Source of the DNA: Chrysoperla carnea
Taxonomy: Eukaryota > Arthropoda > Insecta > Neuroptera > Chrysopidae
Direction: 5' to 3'
Length of the DNA stretch: 64,000 bases
NCBI RefSeq assembly: GCF_905475395.1
Contig: NC_058339.1
Coordinates: forward strand, 12,408,001 to 12,472,000
Below are positions 34,301 through 47,408 of the stretch, piece after piece. The notes under the pieces were generated by a model that saw nothing but the letters and a program-made list of their open reading frames with translations, ran no database searches and was not told where the DNA came from. Position numbers and translations under genes: made by a program. Every line of letters begins with the position of its first letter. Positions within the stretch are counted from its first letter, which is position 1.

Positions 34301-34860
34301 TGATGAAAAGTACTAACGACAAGCTTTCGACGATGCTTCCATTTGATTTCTTCAAATTCGATGTTCATTAATTTATAATAGGATATCGAAACATTATACT
34401 GAAATTTCATCATACTTACCATCAGATGCTAAAAGACCATCGCCTAAAAATGTGCGAAATATTTTGGCAAAGGTTTTGGCACGACTTAAACCAGCCACTC
34501 CACTTAAAAGTACTGCAACATCTTTGGGGTTAGTAAATGCTACCATTGGTTCTGGACCTAACCAAACTTTAAATGGAGATGGGTATAATTTATTCCAATA
34601 TTCAATTTTGCTTATAATTTCTGAAAAATAAATTTTTTATTTTTGTCTCAAAATTTACAGTAGGAACTGATATTTAAATTATAATTACCTTGATTATTTG
34701 TTGCAAATTCAAGACCATTTCCAATAAGTGGTAAACCTTTCGGTCCAGGTAATTTATTCATTAAATAATATAAATTTTGCCTTTTTAATCGATAGTTGAT
34801 AATAAAACTTGCAATTGTAACACAAGCAAATATTAAAAGGTACACATACATTCCAACCAT
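31323..34860 (-). CDS. Cytochrome P450, CYP4 clan (nine exons)
   Basis: A microsomal mono-oxygenase; CYP4 relatives hydroxylate fatty acids, hormones or xenobiotics. Proposed exons: 34860-34689, 34620-34420, 34349-34164, 33943-33917, 33517-33490, 33397-33271, 32577-32392, 32265-32028 and 31663-31323. All phases agree and give 501 residues, the usual size. Seen: membrane anchor (4-21), proline hinge LPGPKGLP (37-44), LGDGLLASD, helix-C WKHRR, TAMG, WLHPD, I-helix AGYDTS (309-314), ExxR ETLR (367-370), DPDRF (420-424) and heme loop PFGAGPRNCLG (439-449, Cys447). Oddities: CYP4 proteins usually have Glu before GxDT in the I-helix, here Ala309; ETAMG is GTAMG; exons 4 and 5 are only 27 and 28 bases. 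Exon 4 could instead end at 33908 (504 residues). The intron between exons 2 and 3 is only 70 bases. Either a divergent functional P450 or a recently weakened one; no stop or frameshift is needed to read it. Confidence 0.93.
32809..33112 (+). repeat. Family B repeat inside a P450 intron
   Basis: Lies in the 693-bp intron between exons 6 and 7, in antisense to the gene. It has the head 'tttttaacccccgaact', a TCTG run, 'gcatcgtagcgcctaaacgg', and the duplicated 'caagtgcgagtt.aggattc' block (32959 and 33069). It accounts for nearly half of the longest intron of the gene. Confidence 0.85.
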
Positions 34861-35164
34861 TGCGAAACTATCAACGATAATACAAAATTCCTTTAAAACA
34901 AATAGAAATTATTACCTAATGTATTATTTGAAGCATCAAAGACATAATAATAAGGTTTCCTTGAAATATTATATCGTGTACGTATGTGGGAGTGAGTAGT
35001 TTAATAAACATGTACAGAATGATTGTAAAATTGTCATTCCTTTTTGCTTTGCCGATGAAACAAAAGTGCAATAAATGAAGAAAAAAGACTGTATTCGTGA
35101 AGATCTCAGCCTCACAACACCGAAGGACTTTGGACGATCTAGTCATAGATGATGTGTAGTTTAT

Positions 35165-35728
35165 AAGGCGGAAGCGCAATTCAAATATCATGGAGAACAT
35201 GTGAACAACGAGGAAAAATTATTGCAGCCATAAGAGAAAGGTTACACAAAGTGTAAACAGGGCATACTTTGCAAATCAAAGGCTTCTGACGAATAAATTA
35301 ATTTCACGTAAGACCAAACTGACCATTTACGATACCCTGATTCTACCCATCATAACATATTTCAGTGAAAGTTGGTCCCTGATGACCAAGAGAAAATAAG
35401 AAGATTTGAACGAAATGTCATAAGAAGGATATCCGTGTAAGCGAGGAAGAACGGCGCAACCAACAGAGAAATCCAAGAAATCCTGAAGGAAGAATATATT
35501 GTGAAGTTTATCAATTCACAGAGGATCAGATGGTTCGGACATGTGCCAAGAATGGAAGAAGGAAGGATGCCCAAGAAAATATTGCATGCCACCCAAAGAA
35601 GAGGCAGGCCACGACTTAGATGGTTGGGCCAAGCTATCGACGATCGGAAGGTGGCGCGAGTCACTAGATTGGGATCCGTGGTCAAGTACCAAGGGAGCAG
35701 AAAATCAAAGAATAAGAAGCAAGATTAA
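35165..35728 (+). pseudogene. LINE reverse-transcriptase 3' remnant
   Basis: The frame at 35501-35728 reads RIRWFGHVPRMEEGRMPKK, then RRGRPRLRW, which is the C-terminal tail common to Jockey/CR1/RTE-type LINE polyproteins. Upstream, broken frames still read KLTIYDTLILPIITY and RRFERNVIRRI, the thumb and connection part of the same protein, in the right order but interrupted by stops. It is a 5'-truncated, inactive copy, typical of LINE insertion. It lies about 300 bases beyond the P450 start codon, on the opposite strand. Confidence 0.85.
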
Positions 35729-36506
35729 TCAAAATGGGTTATAAAAATAACAAACATAAAAAAAATACAAGTCGAATTGAGAAGCTCCTTCTTTTGTGAA
35801 TTTGAAGTCGGTTTAAAATATTTAATAACAAGTACAATCATTAATTTAAAAAAAAATTAAGTGACAGAAAATGAATAATTAAATCATTTCAAGATGCATA
35901 TCAAATTAATGGATATAAAATAACGATTCCCTATTTGTAATCGATATAGATGAAATAAGATTTAATACAATAAAATGAAACTCTTCGTTCACCAATAATC
36001 AATTTAATTTGGTCACTTTAATATGAATTTTGTTACAAGCATAGTATGTTACTAGAGTAGACAGAGAGTATATTGCAATGAAAAGTGGCTTTTACTAGAA
36101 CATTACACCGATTTTCTGAAGTAGGACCAAATAATTAGTTAACCAGAGGCAAGGCGTTCCTTTTGTACATCACATTTATGTAATTATATACACTCACCAT
36201 TGTAGTAGCAGCTCTGTAGCTCTCTAAGCAATACATATGTCTTCGTTTACAACACTAGTTAATGTGGTTTTCAGTTCAATGTTTGGTAATATTAGTTACA
36301 TGTTAACGACCTATGTAGTTGAATATATGCAATAATAATGCTTCTAACTCAAGATGTCTACCAACGACTATCCATCGAAATACCTCTTGTAAACAGCACT
36401 TAGAGAGCATTTAGATGTTATACATTGCTACTCTTGAATAAAAAATAACAACGAACATAGATTGGCCTTTGCAAACTGAACCTTGTACAGAAGCCTTATT
36501 TTTTAA
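35729..36506. other. AT-rich intergenic sequence
   Basis: Nothing recognised after the LINE tail. Confidence 0.4.
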
Positions 36507-37065
36507 CCCACGACCTAATAAAAGGGGTGTTATAAGTTTGACCGCTATGTGTGTGTGTCTGTCTGTGGCATCGTAGCGCCTAAATGAATGAACCGATTTT
36601 ATTTATTTTTGGTTTCATTTGAAAGGTGATTTAACGAAGAGTGTTCTTTGCTATGTATCAATTGCGAGCTAAGGATACCGTGCCCGAAAAAAACTAAAAA
36701 ATTGATCATGATCGTCAAAATCGATTCAATTTGGAAAAGGCATGACATATAATTTTAACATATAAATAATTACCATGGAAATGAATGGTCAAATCAACCT
36801 GACTCAATTCATTTCGAAAAGTGAAATGGTAAAATAATTAGGTAATTCAAAAGAACAAAGTCATCTCAAATATTTCAATTTCAATTAAAATATTTCCAAA
36901 AATTTTTCCCAAAAAATGATATCTCTCTAAGTATCCTTATCATCTCATCTGATGTCCTTGACCATCACTTTGATATTGATTTAAGAAGGAGTTTTATAAG
37001 TTTAAAGTGTTTATCTTAGCATCTGTGTGTTTCTCAGTGGCATCGTAGCCCCTAAACGGTCGAAC
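36507..37065 (+). repeat. Composite repeat: family B plus unique block
   Basis: 36507-36745 is family B ('gacctaataaaaggggtg', 'ctgtctgtggcatcgtagcg'). 36745-36985 is a non-B block ('acatataattttaacata', 'gatgtccttgaccatcac'). 36985-37065 returns to a B-like segment ('gcatcgtagcccctaaacgg'). The same order recurs at 42942-43430. Confidence 0.8.
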
Positions 37066-37539
37066 CGACTTGATTAAAAACTTTTTATGGCTAAATTTCC
37101 AAAAATCGTTTCACAAGAATTAAATCGGAGGTATTTTGAATTTGGTAAATTTTACTGAATTGTCAAATTTTATCTCTGTATCTTTTAAAGATTCTTTAAA
37201 TAAAAAGCTTCAAGCTCTACCCCCTCTCAGATTCTACGTACCTGTAACAAAGCAACAGTAATAATAGACAAGATTGTAATAATGGCAGGGAGTCTTATGA
37301 AATGTATAGGAGTGCATCTAATACCCTTGTGGTTCAGACAACGCCATTAACAGTCTGACCGCATGTCATTATAGAATAGACCAAACTATTACAATAATTA
37401 TTATTAGCAAATTGTTATCACAAATAAAAAAAATATATTTATCGATTTAAAGGGTATACTTTTCAAGTTATATTTTAACCGGCATAGGGTTATCAAGGAT
37501 GTCAAGGAAATTATTTAAAATTTATTAATTACCTGCCCG

Positions 37540-38020
37540 CTTTGCTGGGTAATTTCTCCTTTTTAAAACAAACGCTATCCATTTTAGTCCTCACTTATCC
37601 TCACTTTTGTTCACAATTTTATGGATTTTAATTTTTCGTTGGGTAATGAATTTTTGTCCATGGTATCGCTGACATAGTACTTTCTATAGGTCCAATCATT
37701 AAATTAATCTGATTTTAATACTTTTTGGATCAAAATTACCCCATCCACCGAGTTTCATCAAATTCCAAAACAAAATTTTTTTTGCGATTTTCTCGATTTT
37801 ACAAAGGGATACCCCCTTAAAAAAATTGCAAAAAATCGAAAAATTATTTTTATCTCCAATTTCGATAAAACTCAGTATATAAGGTAATTTTGACCCTAAA
37901 AGTACAAAAATCGGGTGCATTTGCTGACTGGTCGAGTAGTTTTTGAGATATGAACAAAAATTGATCCAAATATTACGATATCTCAGAAACGCTGCATCAA
38001 GGTCACACAAATATGCCTGC
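37540..38020 (-). repeat. Family C monomer with a family E-like start
   Basis: 37540-37600 ('cctgcccgctttgctgggta') resembles the head of family E; from about 37605 the sequence is family C in reverse orientation ('tttatggattttaattttt', 'cagtatataaggtaattttg', 'gactggtcgagtagtttttg'). This shows the two families are joined in at least one insertion. The 103-codon frame on the minus strand is a consequence of the repeat. Confidence 0.75.
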
Positions 38021-40403
38021 AGATATCCAAAAGTTAAAATCCATTAAACAGTGGACTAAAGGGAAAGAAATTTTTTAGAAATAATTTTCGAAAATTGTTG
38101 AAAACTAAACACATCTTACAACAACATTAACCTAAAAGACGTTCTTAGATCATAGTGGTGGCATATCTCAGTTAGTATGTTATTGGGGTTAAATTGTTCA
38201 GATAAACGATAAATAATTGCATCTACTTATACCTTTTTTTTTACAGAATTCTAACAGCAATAAATAATATAAAATATTCGAATCACGTATTGAATTCAAT
38301 CAAATGTTTTAAAGTAAACATTCTATTCAAAATCGTTCTCAATTATGTTAATTTTTACAATTGCCATTGTTTTAACAAACAATTCATATATAAAAGTTTT
38401 TATCGTCTTCTATTGAATGTATTCTATGTAGCGTTCCGTTTTAAACGAAACAGGTTTATTTATTTTTCAGGGATAAAATAGTTTTTACAAATTTTTATCG
38501 AAGAGAGAAACCGCTATTCCTAGGATAGTAAATAACGATCAAATTTAAAATCTCACACCGATAAAGACAGTCATATAAAAGGTTGAAATTATCATATTTT
38601 ATAAAAATAGTTCCTTGTGGTTAAATTATAACCTACCCTAACCTGCTAAAGGAATAAATTGAGTCTGGTACGACCCTCAAGGGCCCCTTGAAAAACTTCC
38701 CAGTATAATAAAACGTTATAAATAGGTTAACATTTATTGATCATGTTTCGAACATGTTTTGCAGCTTATGCTGGAACGATCATTATCTCCATAAATAAAT
38801 GATGAGTTTCATCCACTATTCAGATTCTGTTTCTTGAGTTTTTTCCCGTTTTTTTATTTTCCATTAAAAAACTGCTTAACCAATTCTGCTGAAAAGTCTT
38901 TCAGTTCTTAAATACACAATTACTCGTCGAATAAGAATAATCGAGGCGAAAGAATCCGAACGAACATACGCACATACGAAAACACACAATAAATAGACAT
39001 CAAAAGGTTTGATTTGGATATTAAAGCCTTGAAACCGCGGAAATGAAAGTTAAAAAAACGTATCCGTTGTAACATATTTCAAAGAAAATTCTATTAGTAC
39101 ACCAGTCAAATTAAATGCCTGATACATTTAGAAAGAAACGCTCTGTACATTGGCATTGCTTCATTTGTGGTGCGATGTAATGTTGAATTTTTTTATATAA
39201 AAAATTTATTGAATTCTTTTTAAATACTTTTATGTTTGTGACTCACTAATTTGAACACAAAAAAGGGGAATAATTTTCTGAAAATTTGTCCGATTTTCAA
39301 TGCTTTGTACCTTGTATAACACAAAAACTTAATTATTTGATAAACTTAGTAAAAATTGCATCGATTATAATTATTTTTAATTTTTATGCTTAGTATTTAG
39401 CTTTCCATATTTGCATTGACTTTCAGACTTCTATTGTATTTAGAACTCGGGTTGACTTTGAAAGATTCTGGAGATTAAGTTTAAATTGTAGGATGAAAAC
39501 CTTTGCATCCTACAATTTTTGCTTGAAACAATTTGCTGTTATAATTTTTACTATCACTATTTTCAACTCTCCTTTTTTTTGTCAATTCTATCTATAGAAT
39601 TTTTGTATATCGTCAAAAAAAAAGCCGGGAGGGCGCTGAGTTTTACATGCTTTGACCCTCGAAATCGCGAACTATGTAGCCGATTATTTCGCGATCTTTA
39701 AACGACCAAAAATTATGCAACTTTGGGATGTCACAGCTAACAATCTGATTTAATCCTTTTTTTCAAAGAGACCACATTGTTAAAACTTTGTGAGTCATGT
39801 CACAACAGTTGCCGTAGAAAACATTCTCGTATATCCGTAGTTTAAAGGAATTTTCTAAAAAATATTAGACAGAGAAAATATTTACGTATAAAAACACAAG
39901 TTATCACAATAACGAATTATTTAAACCAATTAATAGCGTCGTACTTGTAATATATTTCCAGTAATGTTTGCACATGCAACAAAAAATAAATATGGCGTAA
40001 TAATATTGACCACATACAAAACTATTGGTACACAACACAGCATCGATATTATTAATAATTGTACTTGCAAAAAGAATGTACATTAATTTGAAAAATCCAA
40101 TAAAATTCTATCATCATTAATCAAAATATTATATATATTTTATAACACATATATATACAATATACGAACTGTGGTCAAACAATAATTCCGGGCAGATGAC
40201 GGCACACGATCGAACCATTTATTTATTTCCCAACAAACAGCACCCAATATAGCCTATATTTATTATATCAATGATGACAAATCATTATATACATTATAGG
40301 ATGAATTCAAATTTATTTACATTTACAATGGATAAAAAAAGCTAAAAAAACTTAAAACACAAGCTTTTGTAAATAGTTGAACTAAATAGTAGAAAATAAT
40401 TTA
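38021..40403. other. AT-rich intergenic sequence
   Basis: No gene recognised in 2.4 kb. 39620-39700 is less AT-rich and carries two TCGCGA palindromes, probably an old repeat fragment. Confidence 0.4.
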
Positions 40404-40960
40404 TTTTTATATACGTGGTTAATTTATACATAGTATATTAAGTTTAGTCTCAAGTTTGTAACGCATAAAAATATTGATGTTACGAAAAAATTTTGGTATA
40501 GGTGTTCATAGAATCACCTAATTAGTCCATTTCCGGTTGTACGTCCGTCCGTCTGTCAACTCGATAACTCAAAAACGAATAAATAATATCAAGCTGAAAT
40601 TTTTACAGCGTGCTCAGGTCATAAAAATGAGGTCGAGTTCGTATATGGACAACATAGGTCAAATGGGTCCGGATTTTGTCCATTTTGTAAACCGTTAGAG
40701 ATAGAATATAAGTTTAATTGTAAAAAATGTTCCTTAAAAAAAACAAACAACTTTTGTTTGAAACATTTTTTCGCAAACATCACTGTTTGCCCGTAAGAGC
40801 GCAAATTAGGAGCAACTTATATAGTATGTATTCTATGGGAATGATGTCATTTATGTATGTGTGACATGTATGTATGTGTAATGCGACAGTGTAATCAACA
40901 CAGTCTATACATGGTATTTTAACAATTAACTCAGTCAATTGGTTGTTTTCACTTGTTTTT
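40404..40960 (+). mobile_element. Family A (HINE-like) element, complete but older
   Basis: Runs from 'tttttatatacgtgg' to the 3' stem-loop and 'gttttcacttgttttt'. The microsatellite core is reduced to 'gtccgtccgtctgtc' (40532-40556). Substitutions throughout compared with 58234-58804. Confidence 0.85.
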
Positions 40961-42024
40961 TAGAAAGTTTAAAAAGTAAATAGAATATCAAACACAAAAA
41001 TATACAGGCAGACATACGAAGAAAGACAAATAAGTGCGTAAAGAATGAAATGTGCACAGAAGGAAATTGGCAAGCAATTGATTGTAAGTGATTATAAAAT
41101 CTATTCAATTCAAAATCACTCCTACACAAATAAATAATTTCAATTGAAATGTACAGAACTAAGAGTTTAGTATTTGTTGATATGGTTCAAAATAGTTATT
41201 AATTATTATTATTGTTTATCGATATATATATATATATATTGTAGTCACGTGATCAATATATAGTAGTTACGTATTTATGTAACATAATGAATTAAACAAT
41301 AAATTTTATAGTGGAGCAGTTTGTTGAATTTCGATTTCATGGGGGCACTACAAACAAATTGTTACTTTCGATTAACCATAATTTTATAAGAGGTGTTACA
41401 AGACAAAAAAAAATGCTTCCCAAATATAAGTTTCAATGTATATGGTTGAAAATATAAGGTATAATTGTTTTTTTTTTCCTAAATTTTATGATTTTTCAGG
41501 CAGAATTAGCTTGGAAGCGAACTATTAAGAGCGATCTTGGTAAAAGCACACTTTCAATATTAATATGATATAAATCAGATTGTATACTTTAAAATTGCAA
41601 ACTTTTCGCCATTATCCAACTTTATTTCTTAGATTAATATTAAATTTAATACAAAAATTTATTGATTTGTTTAGAATAAAAGAAATATTGATTATCTATT
41701 ATAAGATTGCCATTTTTATTTCGAAATGGTTTGTTGATATCTCATGACAAATGATAAACGTATTGGATTTACGTAAGTAGTTTTGTTTCAATTTGTTATT
41801 ACATATATTATTAAATATGCAAACGTTTTACTTTGAAAGTGTGTAACAATCATATTATTATGATATAGATATTATGTTGTTCCTTGTATCTAAAACCACA
41901 CCAGTATGTGTTATTTGTGGACATTCAATAAGATATAGGATATATATGAATAGCTGAACATGAAATAATGCGAATCGTAAAACGTGAATCGGAATGTGAA
42001 TGCATTAAAATTTTTAATTGAAAA
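40961..42024. other. AT-rich intergenic sequence
   Basis: Includes a short (TA)n at 41222-41240. No gene recognised. Confidence 0.4.
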
Positions 42025-42440
42025 TGCAGCTGAAAAGAATGACCCAAAATTAGTGGGTTTCAAAAAAAATTCCACTGAGATCGGAGCAAATTTGTATGTG
42101 TTATAAAAAAACTTTATGACGTCATCGGAATCCAAAAAATTTAATTTTGCTCTATCACATTCAAATTTTATCCAATTTTGATAAAACAAGTATGTAATCC
42201 TACTAAATTTGGGTCATTTTTTCAAATTTGTGATAAAAATTAAACTAGCTCTTATTGGTTTCAAGAATGTGAAGACGGCATTATGCACATAAACGATAGA
42301 CAGCGAAAAAAAGACATCACAGCTGATAAAAATGACCCAAAATTAGCGGATTTCAAAAAAATTCCAATAAAATCGAATCAAATATGCCTGTGTTATCATA
42401 AATATCGAATTTTTGTACTTTATGACGTCATCGGACTTGA
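42025..42440 (-). repeat. Family D tandem repeat, about 1.4 monomers
   Basis: Reverse orientation. 'aatgacccaaaattag' occurs at 42039 and 42331, a period of about 292 bases. The start of the 92-codon minus-strand frame at 41911-42189 comes from this repeat. Confidence 0.8.
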
Positions 42441-42941
42441 ACTTTATACAGAAGACGCATAATTAGTTTCACATTTTGGTAGCACTCTTGTTTTGGTATT
42501 GAAACGTCTTAAATTGTAAAAGACTACTGACCAGGCCAAGGACTGAATATCTATTATCTATGTTTCTTTTAAAAATTTTATAATTTCTGTATGTATTCAG
42601 AATTATTTTTATGTAAGTTTCCTTAACAATTTCATATCTTTAATATGATATTTCATAAATATCTGAGCTTTATTGTGAAAACTATTTCAGAGTGAGTACC
42701 TTCTACCAAACCTACAAACAGCATATTGTTGTATATAGGTAGCTTTAGTCAGCATTATATGTATTATTGCTTGCCTTTACACAACAATAGCCCGTAGTGC
42801 ACAATTCTAGGTATCTATATCTACACAGAATTTTCCGTCTATACACAAATGTTTATTACACAACAAATATGTTCAGGAAGAAAATTATGAAAAACTTCAT
42901 ATGACTTCAATAATAATCTCACCTGGACTAAAAATTCACAT

Positions 42942-43430
42942 TTTTAACCCCCGAGATCAAAAAGGGGCTGTTATAAGTTTGACCGCTACTAAACGGATGG
43001 ACCGTTTAGGCGCTACGATTTTAATTTTTTTGATTTCATTTGAATGGTAATTTAAGGGAAAGTGTTCTTAGCTATTGCGAGCTCAGTTCAAACTAAAAAA
43101 TTGGCGATTATGACATATAATTTTAACATATAAATAATAATTACTATGGAAATGAATGGTCAAATAAACCTGGCCCAATTACTTTCGAAAAGTATAATGG
43201 AAAAATAATTAGGTAATTCAAAACAATAATTCAAAAGAATAAGGTCAACTCAAATATTTCAATTAAAATTAAAATATTTCCAAAAATTTGTCATGAAAAA
43301 TGATAGCTCTCTAAGTGTCCTTTGCATTTCATCTGATGTCCTTGACCATCACATTGATATTGATTTAAGAAGTAGTGTTGTAAGTTTGAAGTGTTTATCT
43401 GTGAGTCTGTGTGTTTCTCAGTAAGCGGTC
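42942..43430 (+). repeat. Second copy of the composite repeat
   Basis: Same order as 36507-37065: family B head (42942-43112), the 'acatataattttaacata' block (43107-43370), then a shortened tail ending 'ctgtgtgtttctcag'. It has a small insertion ('aacaataattcaaa') and deletions relative to the first copy. Confidence 0.8.
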
Positions 43431-45138
43431 TGGTAAAATCGATTCATAAAAAACGTCCTTGCAATTTTTGATCAATAAATTTAAAGGAAACTAAATGCCA
43501 GTGATTCTCTTTAGAAACTTTGGAAAAATTATAAACTGAATACAGAACAATATTGTGAAATCAAATAGTTTCATAGTTTTATGGAAGTATTAATATAACG
43601 AACCAAATGACATCCTTTAAACTATTATATTCGTGTTATCAGTGGCGTACCTATTATTTTAGAGAGATCTAAGATTGGAGAGACCCTCTAGCTGAGCAAT
43701 TTCGACATTATACAATCTAAAATTTATTTAGTCACATAATTATCAAAGATTTCAATATCAGTTTTTAAGGCGTATACCAACTTTTCAAAGTAAATAATTT
43801 CAGAAATAAAGGCATCTTGTGAAAAAATATTATATTGCAAAATTTTTTAAACTTTCCATAAAGATGGGGATAAAGTGTTGTGTAAATATATTTGTTCACT
43901 TTTCAAATTCAAATTTGTGCGTAGCTTCTAATTCAAATGCTTTTCGAAAAACTACCTCTTGACAGTTAAAATTGCATTTTGGACACCCAGAAAGTTTATT
44001 GGAAAATGTATTTCTTTCACTCAATTTTACAACGGACCCTCTTTCGTTTTTATTATACCCGCACCGGGTACATTTTCTTAATTACTTATTTATTGTATAC
44101 TGCTGGTCTATTAATTACTTTTTTAAATTACTATTATCTCAGAATTACGGAATATTTTGTGCAAAATAACTTGATATGAGAGATTTGCTTTTTTGCAACG
44201 ACCTTTTTTGGTTACCGACTATTCGCAGACGCCTCTGTGTTTATATTTGTTTACTGTGTAGAGAAATGTTTCACGTTTACTATGAGCATAAAATACACTT
44301 AATTTTGTATACATATATAAAAGTTCCTATTTTGCATAGTATGCTAAATTTTTATATTTTTATATTTTAATATTACTTTATTGTTTCTAAATACAAAACA
44401 AAAGAACAATTTATAAATGTTCAGGTAATCAAAATGAATATTTTTGAGGAATTTCTATACATATAGGTATACTAATAATTAATAATGGTAACAAATAAGG
44501 TTTCTTTTAATAATTTCCTTGAAATTTAATTTTTGTTCATTTTAATTATGAAGTGTCTCAATAGGTCTTCCATTTTAAATATAAAATTACAATTTCTTAT
44601 CATGTTCCTTCAAATTTTAATTTAATTAATGAAAACAGTTTAGAAAAAAATGCACGCTGTTTTTGAACTCAGTGGTGGGGATAATAGCTAACCACTTCTT
44701 TTTTGTACTTCTTTGATCTCTTAAGGAAATATTTTGTCTGAAACTGTTATCTATGTATGGAAAGCTTTTGTAGCTTAATATTTTATTTTGAAAAATTAAC
44801 AAAAAACATTTATTTAAAAAAAAAAAAAGTTTATTTAAAAGTAAAATGTAAACATGTTATCCACTTTATCGCATAGTATATGCTGCTATGTTCATGTATT
44901 TTCTCTTTTTCGTTAATATTCGTTAAATACAAACAAGAACAAACTAAGTCTGTTTAAAACATTTTCACAAAGGTCTAGACGTGTATTTTGTTTGATACAA
45001 CAACGTTCATGGCGTAAACCGAGAGTGTCATAAGTTACTTAAATATTTCAAATAATTTGTTTTAAACATACCCAAGAAGGGGTCATTAAAATCTATAAAA
45101 ACTTGAGCTTGTTCACAGTACCTTTCTATAAAAGGAAG
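43431..45138. other. AT-rich intergenic sequence
   Basis: No gene recognised. Overlapping frames at 43972-44370 are short and lack family resemblance. Confidence 0.4.
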
Positions 45139-45409
45139 ACAAACTTTAAACTTTCGTTCTATCTCTAACGGTTTACAAGATGGGTCCCAAGATCAAATAG
45201 ACCCATGTTGCTGATCTACTTTTTTTTCTGGCGGGACTCGTTCTTGAATTATCGTGTTGACAGATGGGCAGACAACCGGAAATGGACAAATTGGGTGGTT
45301 TTATGAATACCAATACCAAAATTTCATTCGTAACATCAATATACTACAAACGTGGGACTAAACTAAGTATACTTTGATATATAATTTATATATGCAGTGT
45401 ATAAAAATG
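45139..45409 (-). mobile_element. Family A fragment, one end only
   Basis: Reverse orientation. Matches from 'ctatctctaacggtttacaa' to 'atatatgcagtgtataaaaa'. The stem-loop end is missing. Confidence 0.8.
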
Positions 45410-46975
45410 TAAAAAATTGGGGAAATAATTCCAATAGCGTATTTTAACCTTCTTATTTTTATGATAAAATTAAATCTGAATACATTTACAAGAAAAATAA
45501 TTAATTTAGTCTTTTTGGATAAATTTTGTTACACCGTGTTCATTACATTGCAATCAGTGTACTATACTTAAAGCTCATACACTCAGCTTTAGACGAATCA
45601 CTTTATATTAGTATTCGTTTGTGTTGTTTATGTTTAAGTCAGTTTTGACAATGTCTATCATTTATTTTGATTAATTTATTTTGTAAGTAGACATTATGTT
45701 ACGTGTACTATAAAAAAAGCGCTTATATTAAATATTTTTAATATAGTTTGCTTCTACTTAACTAATTGGCGTGGACCACTCTGGCCAACTGACAAAACGA
45801 GCGTTGGTCGTAGGTATCGTAGGGCGTATACAAAGTTGGTATTTGTAATCAGGAACCAAAATTACATTAACATTTCATCATAATTCATGTATAATAGAAG
45901 AAACAAGGCGAAATTATGATCTTGGATTGGAATATTTTTAACAAATTTTAATAAAGAAAACCTCTTTGAAGTGCCATGTGTCGATAACGAATCAACATAT
46001 AAACATGTATGAATAGTCAAAATAGGAGAAAATTTAAAGCTCCACAAAAAGTATTTGATTTTTCTGTGAAACGCAAGGGAAAAAGCCACTATCTATTTTC
46101 TTACAGGGTCCGAAAAGGTCAAAAACTTGAGAAAATGTGAAATAACCATCCCGGAACAACATCTCTAAGTTTCATTAACTTCCAATCTTTTTCACATAAA
46201 CCCACTTTTTTCTACCTGTCGACTGAATTAACATACCTATAGTTGCTATCTCATAAATAGTAAAATCTGACGTAAGACTATAGAGTGATTCAAAGCACAT
46301 TGTAATCGGAATAGCTGCTACATTTTACTTTATAATATAATAGATTTTATGTATATTATGATGTACTTCTAATTGCATTATTCATTATTGGTTTATTCAT
46401 TGTAAATTAAGGTCTTATAAATGCTATGTTACATTAAAATAGATAGATGTTGTTTCTGTATAATAATAGCCTTCTTTTTATTATTTATGATATTTAAATA
46501 AATAAATTTGCATAAATTTTAATGCTAATAATGGAATATTCAAATATATTTCAATATAAACATACATATACATATTATATGCGAAAAACAAACAGTAGAC
46601 GTTTTAATCTGTCAAAAATGATTTTTAATAATAAAATATATTTAATACTTGCGGTATTCGTTATCCCTATGATATCCTAGACGATATTGTACATGTTATA
46701 TAAAACGATATTATATAAAAAACATATAATGTAAATTAAAGGAATTATTTATAAAGAATATTACGATTAATAATATAATTGTCGATTTAAAATAATTTTA
46801 GTTTAACTGCAATTACCTTTGACTTTTGTACTTTGTCCTGTTAGAAAGGAGAGTTTAGTAAATGCGAATATCATTGTATACGGTTAGAAAGTTTTTGTGG
46901 ATATCACTACGTCAGTATCTGTGTGAACGCCATACTGATTTGACCATTGAGGGAATAGTAACATTAGCAATAGTA
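45410..46975. other. AT-rich intergenic sequence
   Basis: Nothing recognised; 45765-45835 is slightly less AT-rich without a coding frame. Confidence 0.4.
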
Positions 46976-47408
46976 ATGGCTGAAACCAGCCCGCTTCACT
47001 CGTCTAATAAGTAAAAACCACCGCTTTATAGCCTCCACCTCTCTTGATCTCACTTTTTCCCCTTCCATAACACTCGAAGGGATTGTTTTACACAGCTAAA
47101 ATATATGCACAGTTTTCAACTTTTTAAGTGTAAAATAGCCATAATTCATTGACTATATCAGAAAAAAATGGTTATGAATTGTTTTACATTTATTATTTTA
47201 ATTTATAGTTCAAAATGGTAAGCATAGATGAAGCAGTATAATGTTAGCTTAAGTTTAATTTTTTTTTTTTTTTTTATAAATTATAGCTCATGTGTCATTC
47301 TGATGTATGAGCTATATTATTGTACAGTTTTATTCAAATCCATTCGGTAGTTTTTGCGTGAAAGCGTAACAAACACACAAACATCCTTACTTTCACATTT
47401 AAAATAAT
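46976..47408 (+). mobile_element. Family E element
   Basis: Starts near 'ccagcccgcttcactcgtct' and ends with 'gcgtgaaagcgtaacaaac' and 'tactttcacattt'. Its last 210 bases plus about 105 bases of downstream flank are repeated at 48608-48921. Confidence 0.75.

Noticed and set aside
35362-35685. 107-codon minus-strand frame
   Set aside because: It is antisense to the LINE reverse-transcriptase remnant, which explains its low stop density.
37699-38010. 103-codon minus-strand frame, similar to frames at 25053 and 49435
   Set aside because: All are translations of family C monomers.
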